From: Bradyrhizobium erythrophlei
GTDB taxonomy: Bacteria; Pseudomonadota; Alphaproteobacteria; Rhizobiales; Xanthobacteraceae
Assembly: GCF_900129505.1 (NCBI RefSeq)
Contig: NZ_LT670818.1
Span: forward strand, 8,403,001 to 8,467,000
Reading direction: 5' to 3'
DNA length: 64,000 bases
In this document: in pieces, positions 57,315 to 64,000 of the stretch
Position numbering within the stretch: the stretch's first letter is position 1
How the letters are laid out: every line of letters begins with the position of its first letter
Translations under genes and position numbers: made by a program
The notes under the pieces: generated by a model
Database searches by the model: none
What the model saw: only the letters and a program-made list of their open reading frames with translations
Told to the model about the DNA's origin: nothing

Positions 57315-58862
57315 CTACATCGCCAGCGGCGGCGACTGCTCGACCTGCAGCACGCGGTCGTCACGCGAAGACGATCGCTGCGCTCCAAACTCCAGTACCG
57401 CCGAGATCAGCGCGTCGATGTCGCCGACATCGGTGCGATGATTGACGATCGCCGCGCGGATCGCGAGCTCGCCGCCGAGCAGCGTGGTGGACGGCACCGC
57501 GACGCCCGACTCCTGGATGTCGATGACGATGTCGCCGTTCACCTCGTTGGCTTCCGGCGCGCGATAGCGAAAGCACACGATATTGAGCTGCACCGGCGCC
57601 ATCAGCTCCAGCTGCGGCTCGGCCAGGATCCGCGCTTCCAGATATCGGGCAAGCGCGCAGGTGCGCGCGATCACCGCGCCCAGCTTCTCGGTGCCGTAGG
57701 CCTTCAGCGTGAACCAGGTCTTGAGCGCCCTGAACCCCCGCGACAGATCGGGACCGAGATCGCAGGGCCAGGGCGAGTTCGCGGCGAGCCCGCGGATTTC
57801 CCGGCGCAGATACGCCGCCGGCGCGGCAAAGGCGTCGCGGTGCCGAACGCCATCGCGGACGAGCAGGAAGCCGGCGTCATAGGGAACCTGTCCCCATTTG
57901 TGAAAATCGAGCGCGATCGAATCGGCGCCTTCGATTCCCGCCAGCCGCGGCGCCAACTCCGGCGAGAGAATTCCGAGCGCGCCAAAGGCGCCGTCGACGT
58001 GAAACCAGAGTCCCTCTTCGCGGCACAGCGCGCTCAATGCGGCGAGATCGTCGATGGCGCCGATATCCACCGTGCCGGCGGAGCCGACGACGAGGAACGG
58101 TTTGAGACCGGCCCAGCGGTCCAGCGCGATCTTCGCGCGTAGTGCTTCGACGTCGATGCGGTGATATCGATCGACCTGGACGCAATGTAACGCATCGCTG
58201 CCGAAGCCGGCGATATCCATCGCCTTGCTGATGCAGCCATGCGACGCCGTCGAAGCGTAAGCCGTCAACACTGCGCCGTCGCCGCCGAGGCCGTGGTGGC
58301 GCACCGATCGTCCGAGCGCGGCCGTGCGCGCCACCAGCACGGCCATCAGATTGGCCATCGACGTGCCGGTGACGAAAATTCCGCTGGCGCTGTCGGGGAA
58401 ACCGAACATCTGGCGCGTCCATTCGACGATCTGGCGCTCGACCTCGATCGGCATGTGATCGCGACCGCCGAGATTGGCATTGAGTCCGGCCGCCAGCATT
58501 TCCGCCAGCATGCCGACCGCGCTGCCGCCGCCATGCACCCATCCCATGAAGCCCGGATGAACATTGCCGGTCGCATAGGGAACGATGAAGTCGGTGAACT
58601 CCCGATAGACTTCGCCGAGATCGGAAGCAGCCCGCGGAAGTGCGGTGTGAAACCGCGCGCGAACTCCGTCCGGTATCGGTTGCCAGACCGGGCGTTCCCT
58701 GATGTCGGCGACGTAGTCGATCATGTCATCGAGCATGCGATGACCGAGCGCGCGGATGTCGTCCCAATCCTTCGGGTCGAGCGTCTCGCTCGGGGTAGGT
58801 TTCGGATCGAGCGTCCCGCTCGATTTGGATTGCGGCGGCGCCTCGCGCAACAATTCGGTCAC
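57315..58862 (-). CDS. Group II PLP-dependent amino-acid decarboxylase
   Basis: 515 aa, in the size range of aromatic-amino-acid/glutamate decarboxylases. The PLP lysine is K322 (IALDFHKWGQVPYDAGFLLV), with ring-stacking H208 (YASTASHGCISKAM) and D290 (LWFHVDGAFG). The N-terminal region NVHPGFMGWVHGGGSAVGML is typical of this group. It probably makes an amine from an amino acid; which one cannot be told. The N-terminal tail has a doubled TLDPK motif. Its ATG overlaps the stop of the ATP-grasp gene by 4 nt, so the two are coupled. It ends the island next to flbT. Confidence 0.88.
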   Translation of the reverse strand: MTELLREAPPQSKSSGTLDPKPTPSETLDPKDWDDIRALGHRMLDDMIDYVADIRERPVWQPIPDGVRARFHTALPRAASDLGEVYREFTDFIVPYATGNVHPGFMGWVHGGGSAVGMLAEMLAAGLNANLGGRDHMPIEVERQIVEWTRQMFGFPDSASGIFVTGTSMANLMAVLVARTAALGRSVRHHGLGGDGAVLTAYASTASHGCISKAMDIAGFGSDALHCVQVDRYHRIDVEALRAKIALDRWAGLKPFLVVGSAGTVDIGAIDDLAALSALCREEGLWFHVDGAFGALGILSPELAPRLAGIEGADSIALDFHKWGQVPYDAGFLLVRDGVRHRDAFAAPAAYLRREIRGLAANSPWPCDLGPDLSRGFRALKTWFTLKAYGTEKLGAVIARTCALARYLEARILAEPQLELMAPVQLNIVCFRYRAPEANEVNGDIVIDIQESGVAVPSTTLLGGELAIRAAIVNHRTDVGDIDALISAVLEFGAQRSSSRDDRVLQVEQSPPLAM

Positions 58863-60100
58863 GCCGCGCGCTCCCGTCCCTCCCGCGCGCGATGCATCAG
58901 CATCGCCGCGAATGCCTCGAAGATCTTGCGCATTTGCGGAGGCTTGTAGGGAAACAGTTCGGGCGAATCCATGTTGTGCACGACCGCGGTGTTGTCCGCC
59001 TCGAAGATCAAGAGATCCCCGAACTTGTTCTCCGCGCAGTCGATCGTGAAATAGTCGAGGCCGATTCGTTCGGCCATGCCGGCGAGCGCAGTGGCATGGC
59101 GGCGGGCGAAGCCGAAGTCGAAGGTGCGCATGAATGTCTCTTCCTCGAGACGCTTGGACGCGCTGTCGGACATTCCGGCGTTGAGATACCAGATGTCCCA
59201 GCGGTCGGCGATCGCCATGTGGCAGGCGTAAGGCTTGCCAGCGACGAATACGACGCGATACTTGCGAAACAGCCCGTCTTCATTGGCGTAGTCGACGAAG
59301 CGAGAAACGAAGAATTCCTGCTCGGTGCGCTCGGCGAGATATCGGCCGATCGCGGCACGATCGTCGATCTTGGCGAGCCCGACGCCGGCATGCGAACCGC
59401 GCGGCCGGACGATGAGGGGAAACGCAAGCTCGGCCGCGATGTACGCGGGCGAAAGATTTTCCTGAGCCACATCCGCCAATTGCGCCGACGTCGCGCATAT
59501 CGTCGCCGGAATGTCCAGCCCCACGACGCCTTGCAGCAGACGATGCAATTTGTCACGATCGAGGTGACAGACAAGACGCGGAGCATTCAGCATCGGCCGC
59601 GGCCAGCGCGGCGCCATCTCATCGATGATGCGAAGCGCCTCGTGGCATTCGTCGCTGTCGGAAGCGATCACGATCGCAACGTCATGATCGGGCAGTGGCA
59701 AGTCGATGCCCGGCATGACGTAGAGCGTCTTCAGCTCGATGCCGGATTCTTCCAGCAGGAACTCGATCGGCGTATTGCCGCCCATGTCGATTGCGGCCGC
59801 GAGCGCGAGCACGCGCAGTCTCGGCGGCTCGGCCGAGCATGGCGAGCGAAACAATTGATGGAAGCCGAGCACTTCCGCCTGAATGGACAGGCCTGTCGCT
59901 TTTTCGCCGAGCAGTTGCGCAATCAGCGAGAGATCGAGCCCCTCGCCCGGACCGGCCGTTCCGCCGACCACTTTCGCAATCAATTCGTCGCGCAACGGAC
60001 GCAGATCGACACCGTTGAACGCCATCGCGGTCAGTTTGGCAAATCCGATTCGATCCGCGCAGAACGGCTCGGCTTTGGCTTGATCAGAATCGGGCAGCAT
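58859..60100 (-). CDS. ATP-grasp ligase-like protein
   Basis: 413 aa. The N-terminal half (about 1-180) is not recognised. The C-terminal ATP-grasp domain (about 185-400) has AELAFPLIVRPRGSHAGVGL (lysine replaced by Arg, then the Gly-rich loop), EFFVSRFVDYANEDGLFRKY, and DLLIFEADNTAVVHNMDSPE with the Mg-binding Glu/Asn pair. ATP-grasp enzymes join a carboxylate to an amine or thiol via an acyl-phosphate. With a decarboxylase gene overlapping its end and a GT-A gene upstream, it may join an amine product to something else; that is inference. Confidence 0.78.
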   Translation of the reverse strand: MLPDSDQAKAEPFCADRIGFAKLTAMAFNGVDLRPLRDELIAKVVGGTAGPGEGLDLSLIAQLLGEKATGLSIQAEVLGFHQLFRSPCSAEPPRLRVLALAAAIDMGGNTPIEFLLEESGIELKTLYVMPGIDLPLPDHDVAIVIASDSDECHEALRIIDEMAPRWPRPMLNAPRLVCHLDRDKLHRLLQGVVGLDIPATICATSAQLADVAQENLSPAYIAAELAFPLIVRPRGSHAGVGLAKIDDRAAIGRYLAERTEQEFFVSRFVDYANEDGLFRKYRVVFVAGKPYACHMAIADRWDIWYLNAGMSDSASKRLEEETFMRTFDFGFARRHATALAGMAERIGLDYFTIDCAENKFGDLLIFEADNTAVVHNMDSPELFPYKPPQMRKIFEAFAAMLMHRAREGRERAA

Positions 60101-60183
60101 ATGAAAACTCCGGACATGACGTGCAAAGGGGATGACCGCGCCACGGCGGCGGACGCAGCACGGCGCTCAGTGCCGGCGCGGAT

Positions 60184-60975
60184 TCAAGCGGCATTCGCGG
60201 CTCTCGCCGGCGCGCTTGCGGCCGCGGCAAATTGCGAGGAGACATCGCCCTGAAACACCGACGGGCCGACATGATCGAGGCGGCTTTCGAGATCGGCCCA
60301 GATTTCGCCACCGATATCGGTCCAGCGTTTGCAGAAGGCGAAATCCTCGCTGAGATAGGTGCCGGTGGCGTGGTCGATCATGCAATCGAACAGCGCAAAG
60401 CGATTGGGACTTCCGGCGAGCGCATCGAGCGAATGTTCGCGGAAGAACTGCAGCGCTGCGTAGTCGGGATGCTGGCACATTTTTTCCAGCACTCGGCGCT
60501 GGATCATCAGGAAGCCGGTTCCCGCGTAGCGCACACGCGTAAATCCGCTGACGGCGACGACATGGTCGGGATCGTCGATCTCCAGCACGTAGTCGAGCTC
60601 GCCCCCCGGAGTTGCCGGTCGGTCGGACTGCAGCATCCGCCTCGCCTTGTTCCAGTTGACCCGCTTGATGGGATAGACACCGGCCACGACATCCGCTCCC
60701 GATTCGATCAACCGAAAAACCTGGTCGGGCGTGAAACCGATGTCCGCATCCACAAACAAAAGATGGGTCGCGGTGGGGTCGTCGAGAAAAAGCGTGACCA
60801 GGTTCGCTCGCGCCCTCGTAATCAGCGCGTCGCCGTCGCGCAGCGTGACCGAGAGGTCGAGATTGGACTTGGCACGAACCGCCCGCTGCAGCTGGAAGAT
60901 GGAGCCGGCATAGATGCTGGAGACCTGCCCGCCGAAGCAGGGCGTCGCCACCACGAGGTGAATTTGGTCGGTCAT
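60184..60975 (-). CDS. GT-A-fold glycosyltransferase-like protein
   Basis: 263 aa. The N-terminal Rossmann start (IHLVVATPCFGGQVSSIYAG), a DGDALITRARANLVTLFLDD helix and the DxD-type motif HLLFVDADIGFTPDQVFRL indicate a GT-A nucleotide-sugar fold. The rest (GVYPIKRVNWNKARRM; VRYAGTGFLMIQRRVLEKM; ATGTYLSEDFAFCKRWTDIG) fits a family found beside flagellar or glycosylation genes. Donor and acceptor unknown. The start is 62 nt from a near-match CtrA box. A gap of 83 nt leads to the ATP-grasp gene. Confidence 0.75.
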   Translation of the reverse strand: MTDQIHLVVATPCFGGQVSSIYAGSIFQLQRAVRAKSNLDLSVTLRDGDALITRARANLVTLFLDDPTATHLLFVDADIGFTPDQVFRLIESGADVVAGVYPIKRVNWNKARRMLQSDRPATPGGELDYVLEIDDPDHVVAVSGFTRVRYAGTGFLMIQRRVLEKMCQHPDYAALQFFREHSLDALAGSPNRFALFDCMIDHATGTYLSEDFAFCKRWTDIGGEIWADLESRLDHVGPSVFQGDVSSQFAAAASAPARAANAA

Positions 60976-61036
60976 GATCGGCTCCGAAACGGCAAGGCGG
61001 CAGCCCTGATTGTCACCAAACAGTAAATAGACGTGG

Positions 61037-61051
61037 TTAACGAATACCTAA
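61037..61051 (-). promoter_or_regulatory. Near-match CtrA box upstream of the GT-A gene
   Basis: Read toward the gene: TTAG-GTATTCG-TTAAC, one mismatch from TTAA-N7-TTAAC including the final C, 62-76 nt upstream of the ATG at 60975. It sits in the 99-nt gap between the PLP-enzyme gene and the GT-A gene, so the last three genes of the island may have their own start site. Confidence 0.5.
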
Positions 61052-61074
61052 CGCGCCGGGCCGCAATTCCACGG

Positions 61075-62763
61075 TCAGGCCGGCGACAGCGCGCCCCGGG
61101 ATGGTTCGGCCGACGGCAGAACGCCCAGATGTGCCAGCAACCACTCGATCTTCGAGACGACCGCGCCGACGCGACCCAGTTCACGCCGCACATTGGCGGC
61201 CGCGGTTTCCCCGTCCGGCGACCACGCCTCGGTGACGAGACGTGCGCCCGCGCAGATACGCAGCGCGGCGACGGGATGCGCGGTGGCTTCCCCCAACGCG
61301 ACGGGTTGGCCGACCAGGCAGGGCTGCGCGGCGATCTGCTGCTCGCGGCCGCTCTCGTTCACGGCAATGGCGTCGCCTGCATTCCGGGAGAGCGCCCGAT
61401 GGATCTTCCTGCAATCGGCGAGCGATAGCGCGCGGCCTTCGTGCCGGATCACAAACGGAAAGATCGTCGGCTGAGCCAGTTCCTCATCGTCAACGCCGCC
61501 GTCTTGCGGCGTCGCTTGCAGCGTCTCTTGGGGCGGCAGCAGGTGAAGCGATCGCGACGACGCGATGATCTGCTTCACCCCCTGCCCGAATGTCGTCAGA
61601 GCCAAGCTGCGAAATTCGTCCGGCACGCTGTAGTATGACCGGATTTCCGCGAGCGCGGCTTCCCAGCGAAGCCACTGGCCGAAATTTGCCCTGACCGGAA
61701 AGCGCGCGCGCAGCGCCGGCCAACTGCTCGGCCAGTCGCCACGGCTGCTATATTCATAGAGTCCCGGCGCAATCCGCGGGACTGCATCGAGAACCCCGGA
61801 GAAGCCCGCGGGCACCAGCAGCGCGCCGCTGAAGGCAGGCCCGGTGAAGAACTTCGAGCCCGTGACAATCACGATGCAACCGCGGTCGAGATATTTTCGC
61901 AGCCGCGGCCGGCCAAGGCGCATTTGGCAGGCATCGACAACGATTTGCACCCGGTCGGGCCAGCGGCGCCTGATTTCGTCGAGGCATTGTTCGCTCGGCG
62001 CCCGCCAGCCGAGCTTGGACGAATCCATGATTTGAAGAAGCACGCCGCTTCCATCGGCAAGCGATTTTTCGACCGCGCTGAGAACCCGTGAATCGCTGTC
62101 GGCTTGCGGGCGGCAATGGCCGGTCGCGTCGAACAATGGGAGCGCAACGCTGGTCACGGAATGAGCGAGCCCGGCGACAGGCTCTCCCTTTCGAACCCGG
62201 CTTCCGCTCGCCGTCGCGGTGCTGAAATGACGCCCTCGCGCGGTATCGCCGGTTCCGCTTCCGGTTTGATCGGCAGCCACAATGACCGTCGTCAACGCCG
62301 GACCGAGCACCGCCCGCGTCAGGAACAGCGCCTGAAGCTGCGAGTCGGTGCCTGACGGGGAAAAGACGACCTCGACGCCGGACCGGGACAGCCCGAAATG
62401 ATCCTTCAATTCACCGCGCATCGCTTCGATACGTGCGTCGAGCGCTTGCTCGATCCCGACGGCAATCGCGGACCGCATCAGCGATTCCCGCGCATCGCTC
62501 GCGCGCGCGTAAGCCCGCTCGGAAATCGATGTCGCGGTGCTCGAAGCAAAGCTCAGCGTGCCCGGGCAAGGCAGAGGCCGGCAGCCATATTGGTTCAACC
62601 CGCTCGCGGGATCGATGCTCAGTCGCGGATCGCCGCCGCCGCCAAGCAGACGGTCCAGCGGCAGGAACATTTCGGCCATGGCGGAAGATGATCGGGAGCG
62701 GCCGGAGGCCGGCTCCCAGGTCGCATGACGTCGAACGCCGCCGTCTGACATGACTTGCCCCAT
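61075..62763 (-). CDS. Fold-type I PLP enzyme of unknown reaction
   Basis: 562 aa from the ATG at 62763 (ATGs at 62751 and 62679 are also possible). PLP features are the phosphate cup VFSPSGTDSQLQ (about 133-144), D277 (VQIVVDACQMRLG) and the Schiff-base lysine K304 (VIVTGSKFFTGPAFSGALLV). The lysine context is kynureninase/cysteine-desulfurase-like, but the family is not one I can name. The gene starts 60 nt after the flgL stop, so it may be co-transcribed with flgL. Confidence 0.72.
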   Translation of the reverse strand: MGQVMSDGGVRRHATWEPASGRSRSSSAMAEMFLPLDRLLGGGGDPRLSIDPASGLNQYGCRPLPCPGTLSFASSTATSISERAYARASDARESLMRSAIAVGIEQALDARIEAMRGELKDHFGLSRSGVEVVFSPSGTDSQLQALFLTRAVLGPALTTVIVAADQTGSGTGDTARGRHFSTATASGSRVRKGEPVAGLAHSVTSVALPLFDATGHCRPQADSDSRVLSAVEKSLADGSGVLLQIMDSSKLGWRAPSEQCLDEIRRRWPDRVQIVVDACQMRLGRPRLRKYLDRGCIVIVTGSKFFTGPAFSGALLVPAGFSGVLDAVPRIAPGLYEYSSRGDWPSSWPALRARFPVRANFGQWLRWEAALAEIRSYYSVPDEFRSLALTTFGQGVKQIIASSRSLHLLPPQETLQATPQDGGVDDEELAQPTIFPFVIRHEGRALSLADCRKIHRALSRNAGDAIAVNESGREQQIAAQPCLVGQPVALGEATAHPVAALRICAGARLVTEAWSPDGETAAANVRRELGRVGAVVSKIEWLLAHLGVLPSAEPSRGALSPA

Positions 62764-62823
62764 ACCGCGATTGGTCCGCTGCCGCCGCAGCGGCGGAATT
62801 CACCCGCCAGCAGCGCCCGCGGA

Positions 62824-64000
62824 CTAGCCGACCGGAAGATACTTCGTCAGCGTCAGCTGAGAGAGCATCGACGTCGTCTGGTAGGACGCCTGCAGGCTGG
62901 TCTGAAGCGCCAGGATCTCGCTGGCTACCTGATCGGTAGAGACGGTTTCCGCCTGGTCGATGATGTTCTGCAGCATCGCCTTGGATTGCGTCTGCCGCGC
63001 GCCGGCGTCTTTCATGGTCGCCTGCGCGGTGGCCAGATCGGCCTGAATATCCTGAATGGTCTGCTGCCCCGTCTGCGGCTCGAGATTCTGCGTCACCCGC
63101 TGACTGAGTGCCTGGACCTGCAAGGCGCCGTTCGGATTCGTCGGCGAGGTCGTGACCGCGGCGAAAACCGCGAGATTTTGCAGCTGCGTCCGAATGGCCT
63201 GCTCGTTGGCGCGAATGCCGAATTGCACCGTCACCGACTGATCGATGCGCGAGGTCGCCGTTGCGCGGGCCGATCCGGGACCGGACTCGCCGGTGTACCA
63301 GGTGACGGTATTCGCGGGCGTGCCCGCGACCTGCGACGTCGCAGTACCAAGTGGGGAGCCGGCGACCCGCAGCGGCGGCAGTGCCGCGTTCGCGGCGCCG
63401 AGGCCCAGCGCCCCGAACGCGGCCGCGTTCGAACTCGTGACGGCCAGGCTCGTGCCGGTGCTGCTCTTCAGCGTAATCGCGCCGCCGCTGACGGTCGACG
63501 CGGCCGTGGTGCCGGTGAGCGCATCGATTTTCGAAAGCAGCGTCTGGACGTTATCGGTGACGTTGATCTGCTGGTTGCCGCTCGCGCCGGAGGCGAGGAA
63601 GGTAATGGTGGTGCCGTTGACGGTGATGGTATCGCCAAGCGCGAAACTGGCGCCAAGCGAGTTCGTGCCCGCAGCACCGGACAACGTCGTCGTGCCGCTG
63701 ATGGGCACAGGGCTCGCAGCCTTGTTATCGACGATGCTTCCTGCGACCTGCAGCGGCGGCAACGTCACCGACGGAGGCGTGCTGAAGCCAAGCGCCGCGA
63801 ACGCGGCCGCATTCGTAGTCGTGACGTTCAGGCTCGAGCCGGCGTTGCTGCGCAACGCGATCGCGCCGCCATTGACGGTCGACGGGATCGTGGTTCCGGT
63901 GATCGAATCGATTTTCGAGAGCAGCGTCTGGACACTGTCGGTGAGATTGAGCTGGTTACCGGTCGCGCCGGAGGCGACAAAGGTGATGGGCGTGCCGTTG
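62824..64000 (-). CDS. flgL: Hook-filament junction protein FlgL (3' part, cut by window end)
   Basis: 391 codons are inside the window; the reading frame stays open to the window end, so the start is outside. The C-terminus (ANEQAIRTQLQNLAVFAAVT; IQDIQADLATAQATMKDAGA; ILALQTSLQASYQTTSMLSQ) fits rhizobial FlgL, which joins hook-associated FlgK to the filament. Upstream of WYTGE are at least two copies of a module of about 127 residues (NG-TxITF-ASGA-GNQ...LLSKID..TGTT) like the flagellin hook IN motif. Apparent starts inside the module (such as 63855) are not real. Confidence 0.9.
   Translation of the reverse strand, partial: NGTPITFVASGATGNQLNLTDSVQTLLSKIDSITGTTIPSTVNGGAIALRSNAGSSLNVTTTNAAAFAALGFSTPPSVTLPPLQVAGSIVDNKAASPVPISGTTTLSGAAGTNSLGASFALGDTITVNGTTITFLASGASGNQQINVTDNVQTLLSKIDALTGTTAASTVSGGAITLKSSTGTSLAVTSSNAAAFGALGLGAANAALPPLRVAGSPLGTATSQVAGTPANTVTWYTGESGPGSARATATSRIDQSVTVQFGIRANEQAIRTQLQNLAVFAAVTTSPTNPNGALQVQALSQRVTQNLEPQTGQQTIQDIQADLATAQATMKDAGARQTQSKAMLQNIIDQAETVSTDQVASEILALQTSLQASYQTTSMLSQLTLTKYLPVG

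Noticed and set aside
62824..63855. FlgL considered complete with a start at 63855
   Set aside because: The codon there is an internal TTG; the frame and the repeated module continue upstream to the window end.

Overview
The window looks like a chromosome segment of an alphaproteobacterium of the Bradyrhizobium/Rhodopseudomonas group (Nitrobacteraceae). The support is GC-rich coding DNA, a CckA kinase beside the flagellar export genes, the alphaproteobacterial flagellar regulators FliX, FlaF and FlbT, CtrA-type TTAA-N7-TTAA boxes, and several intergenic palindromic repeat types that I recognise from Bradyrhizobium. I see no rRNA, tRNA, CRISPR array, insertion sequence or prophage.

Layout. 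1-10.2 kb: class I fumarase; a BrnA-type antitoxin next to a wrecked brnT toxin gene; small secreted proteins; a frameshifted isoprenylcysteine methyltransferase-like gene; GFA and GST proteins; a Tim44-like membrane protein; and cckA. 10.4-16.0 kb: flgB-flgC-fliE-fliQ-fliR-flhB on the minus strand, divergent from fliO-fliP. 16-28.3 kb: accessory genes, namely a doubly frameshifted pyridoxamine-oxidase-like pseudogene, a VOC protein, a histidine-run secreted protein, a Cys-cluster protein, a porin, two TPR/GT41 (OGT/SPINDLY-type) glycosyltransferases around a small secreted protein, and a GAF histidine kinase. 28.3-39.1 kb: fliL-fliM-DUF6468-motE-large TPR protein (minus), divergent from flgF-flgG-flgA-flgH (plus). 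39.4-48.7 kb: DUF3750, HD-domain, acyl-CoA synthetase, a class III cyclase/SUMF1 fusion, DUF4399, a hydratase and DksA. 48.9-64 kb: fliX divergent from flgI-flgJ-flbY-like; flaF, two flagellins and flbT; a four-gene island (PLP enzyme, GT-A protein, ATP-grasp, PLP decarboxylase); and the 3' part of flgL, which runs off the window.

How they fit together. Most of the window builds one flagellum: export gate (FliOPQR-FlhB), rod (FlgBCFG, FliE), rings (FlgH, FlgI, FlgA, FlgJ), switch (FliM, FliL), stator accessory (MotE) and filament (flagellins, FlgL, FlaF, FlbT). Perfect CtrA-type boxes lie before flgB and, as a three-box array, before one flagellin. Sigma-54-like -24/-12 elements lie before flgF and flgI. 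This resembles the Caulobacter CckA-CtrA then sigma-54/FliX hierarchy.

The most interesting unexplained unit is the island between flbT and flgL. It is compact, has a translationally coupled gene pair, and carries a near-match CtrA box, so it may be co-expressed with motility. It could make or attach a small-molecule or glycan decoration. The TPR/GT41 pair is a second candidate protein-glycosylation locus. Three accessory genes carry disabling indels while the flagellar genes are intact, which points to real gene decay rather than poor sequence.
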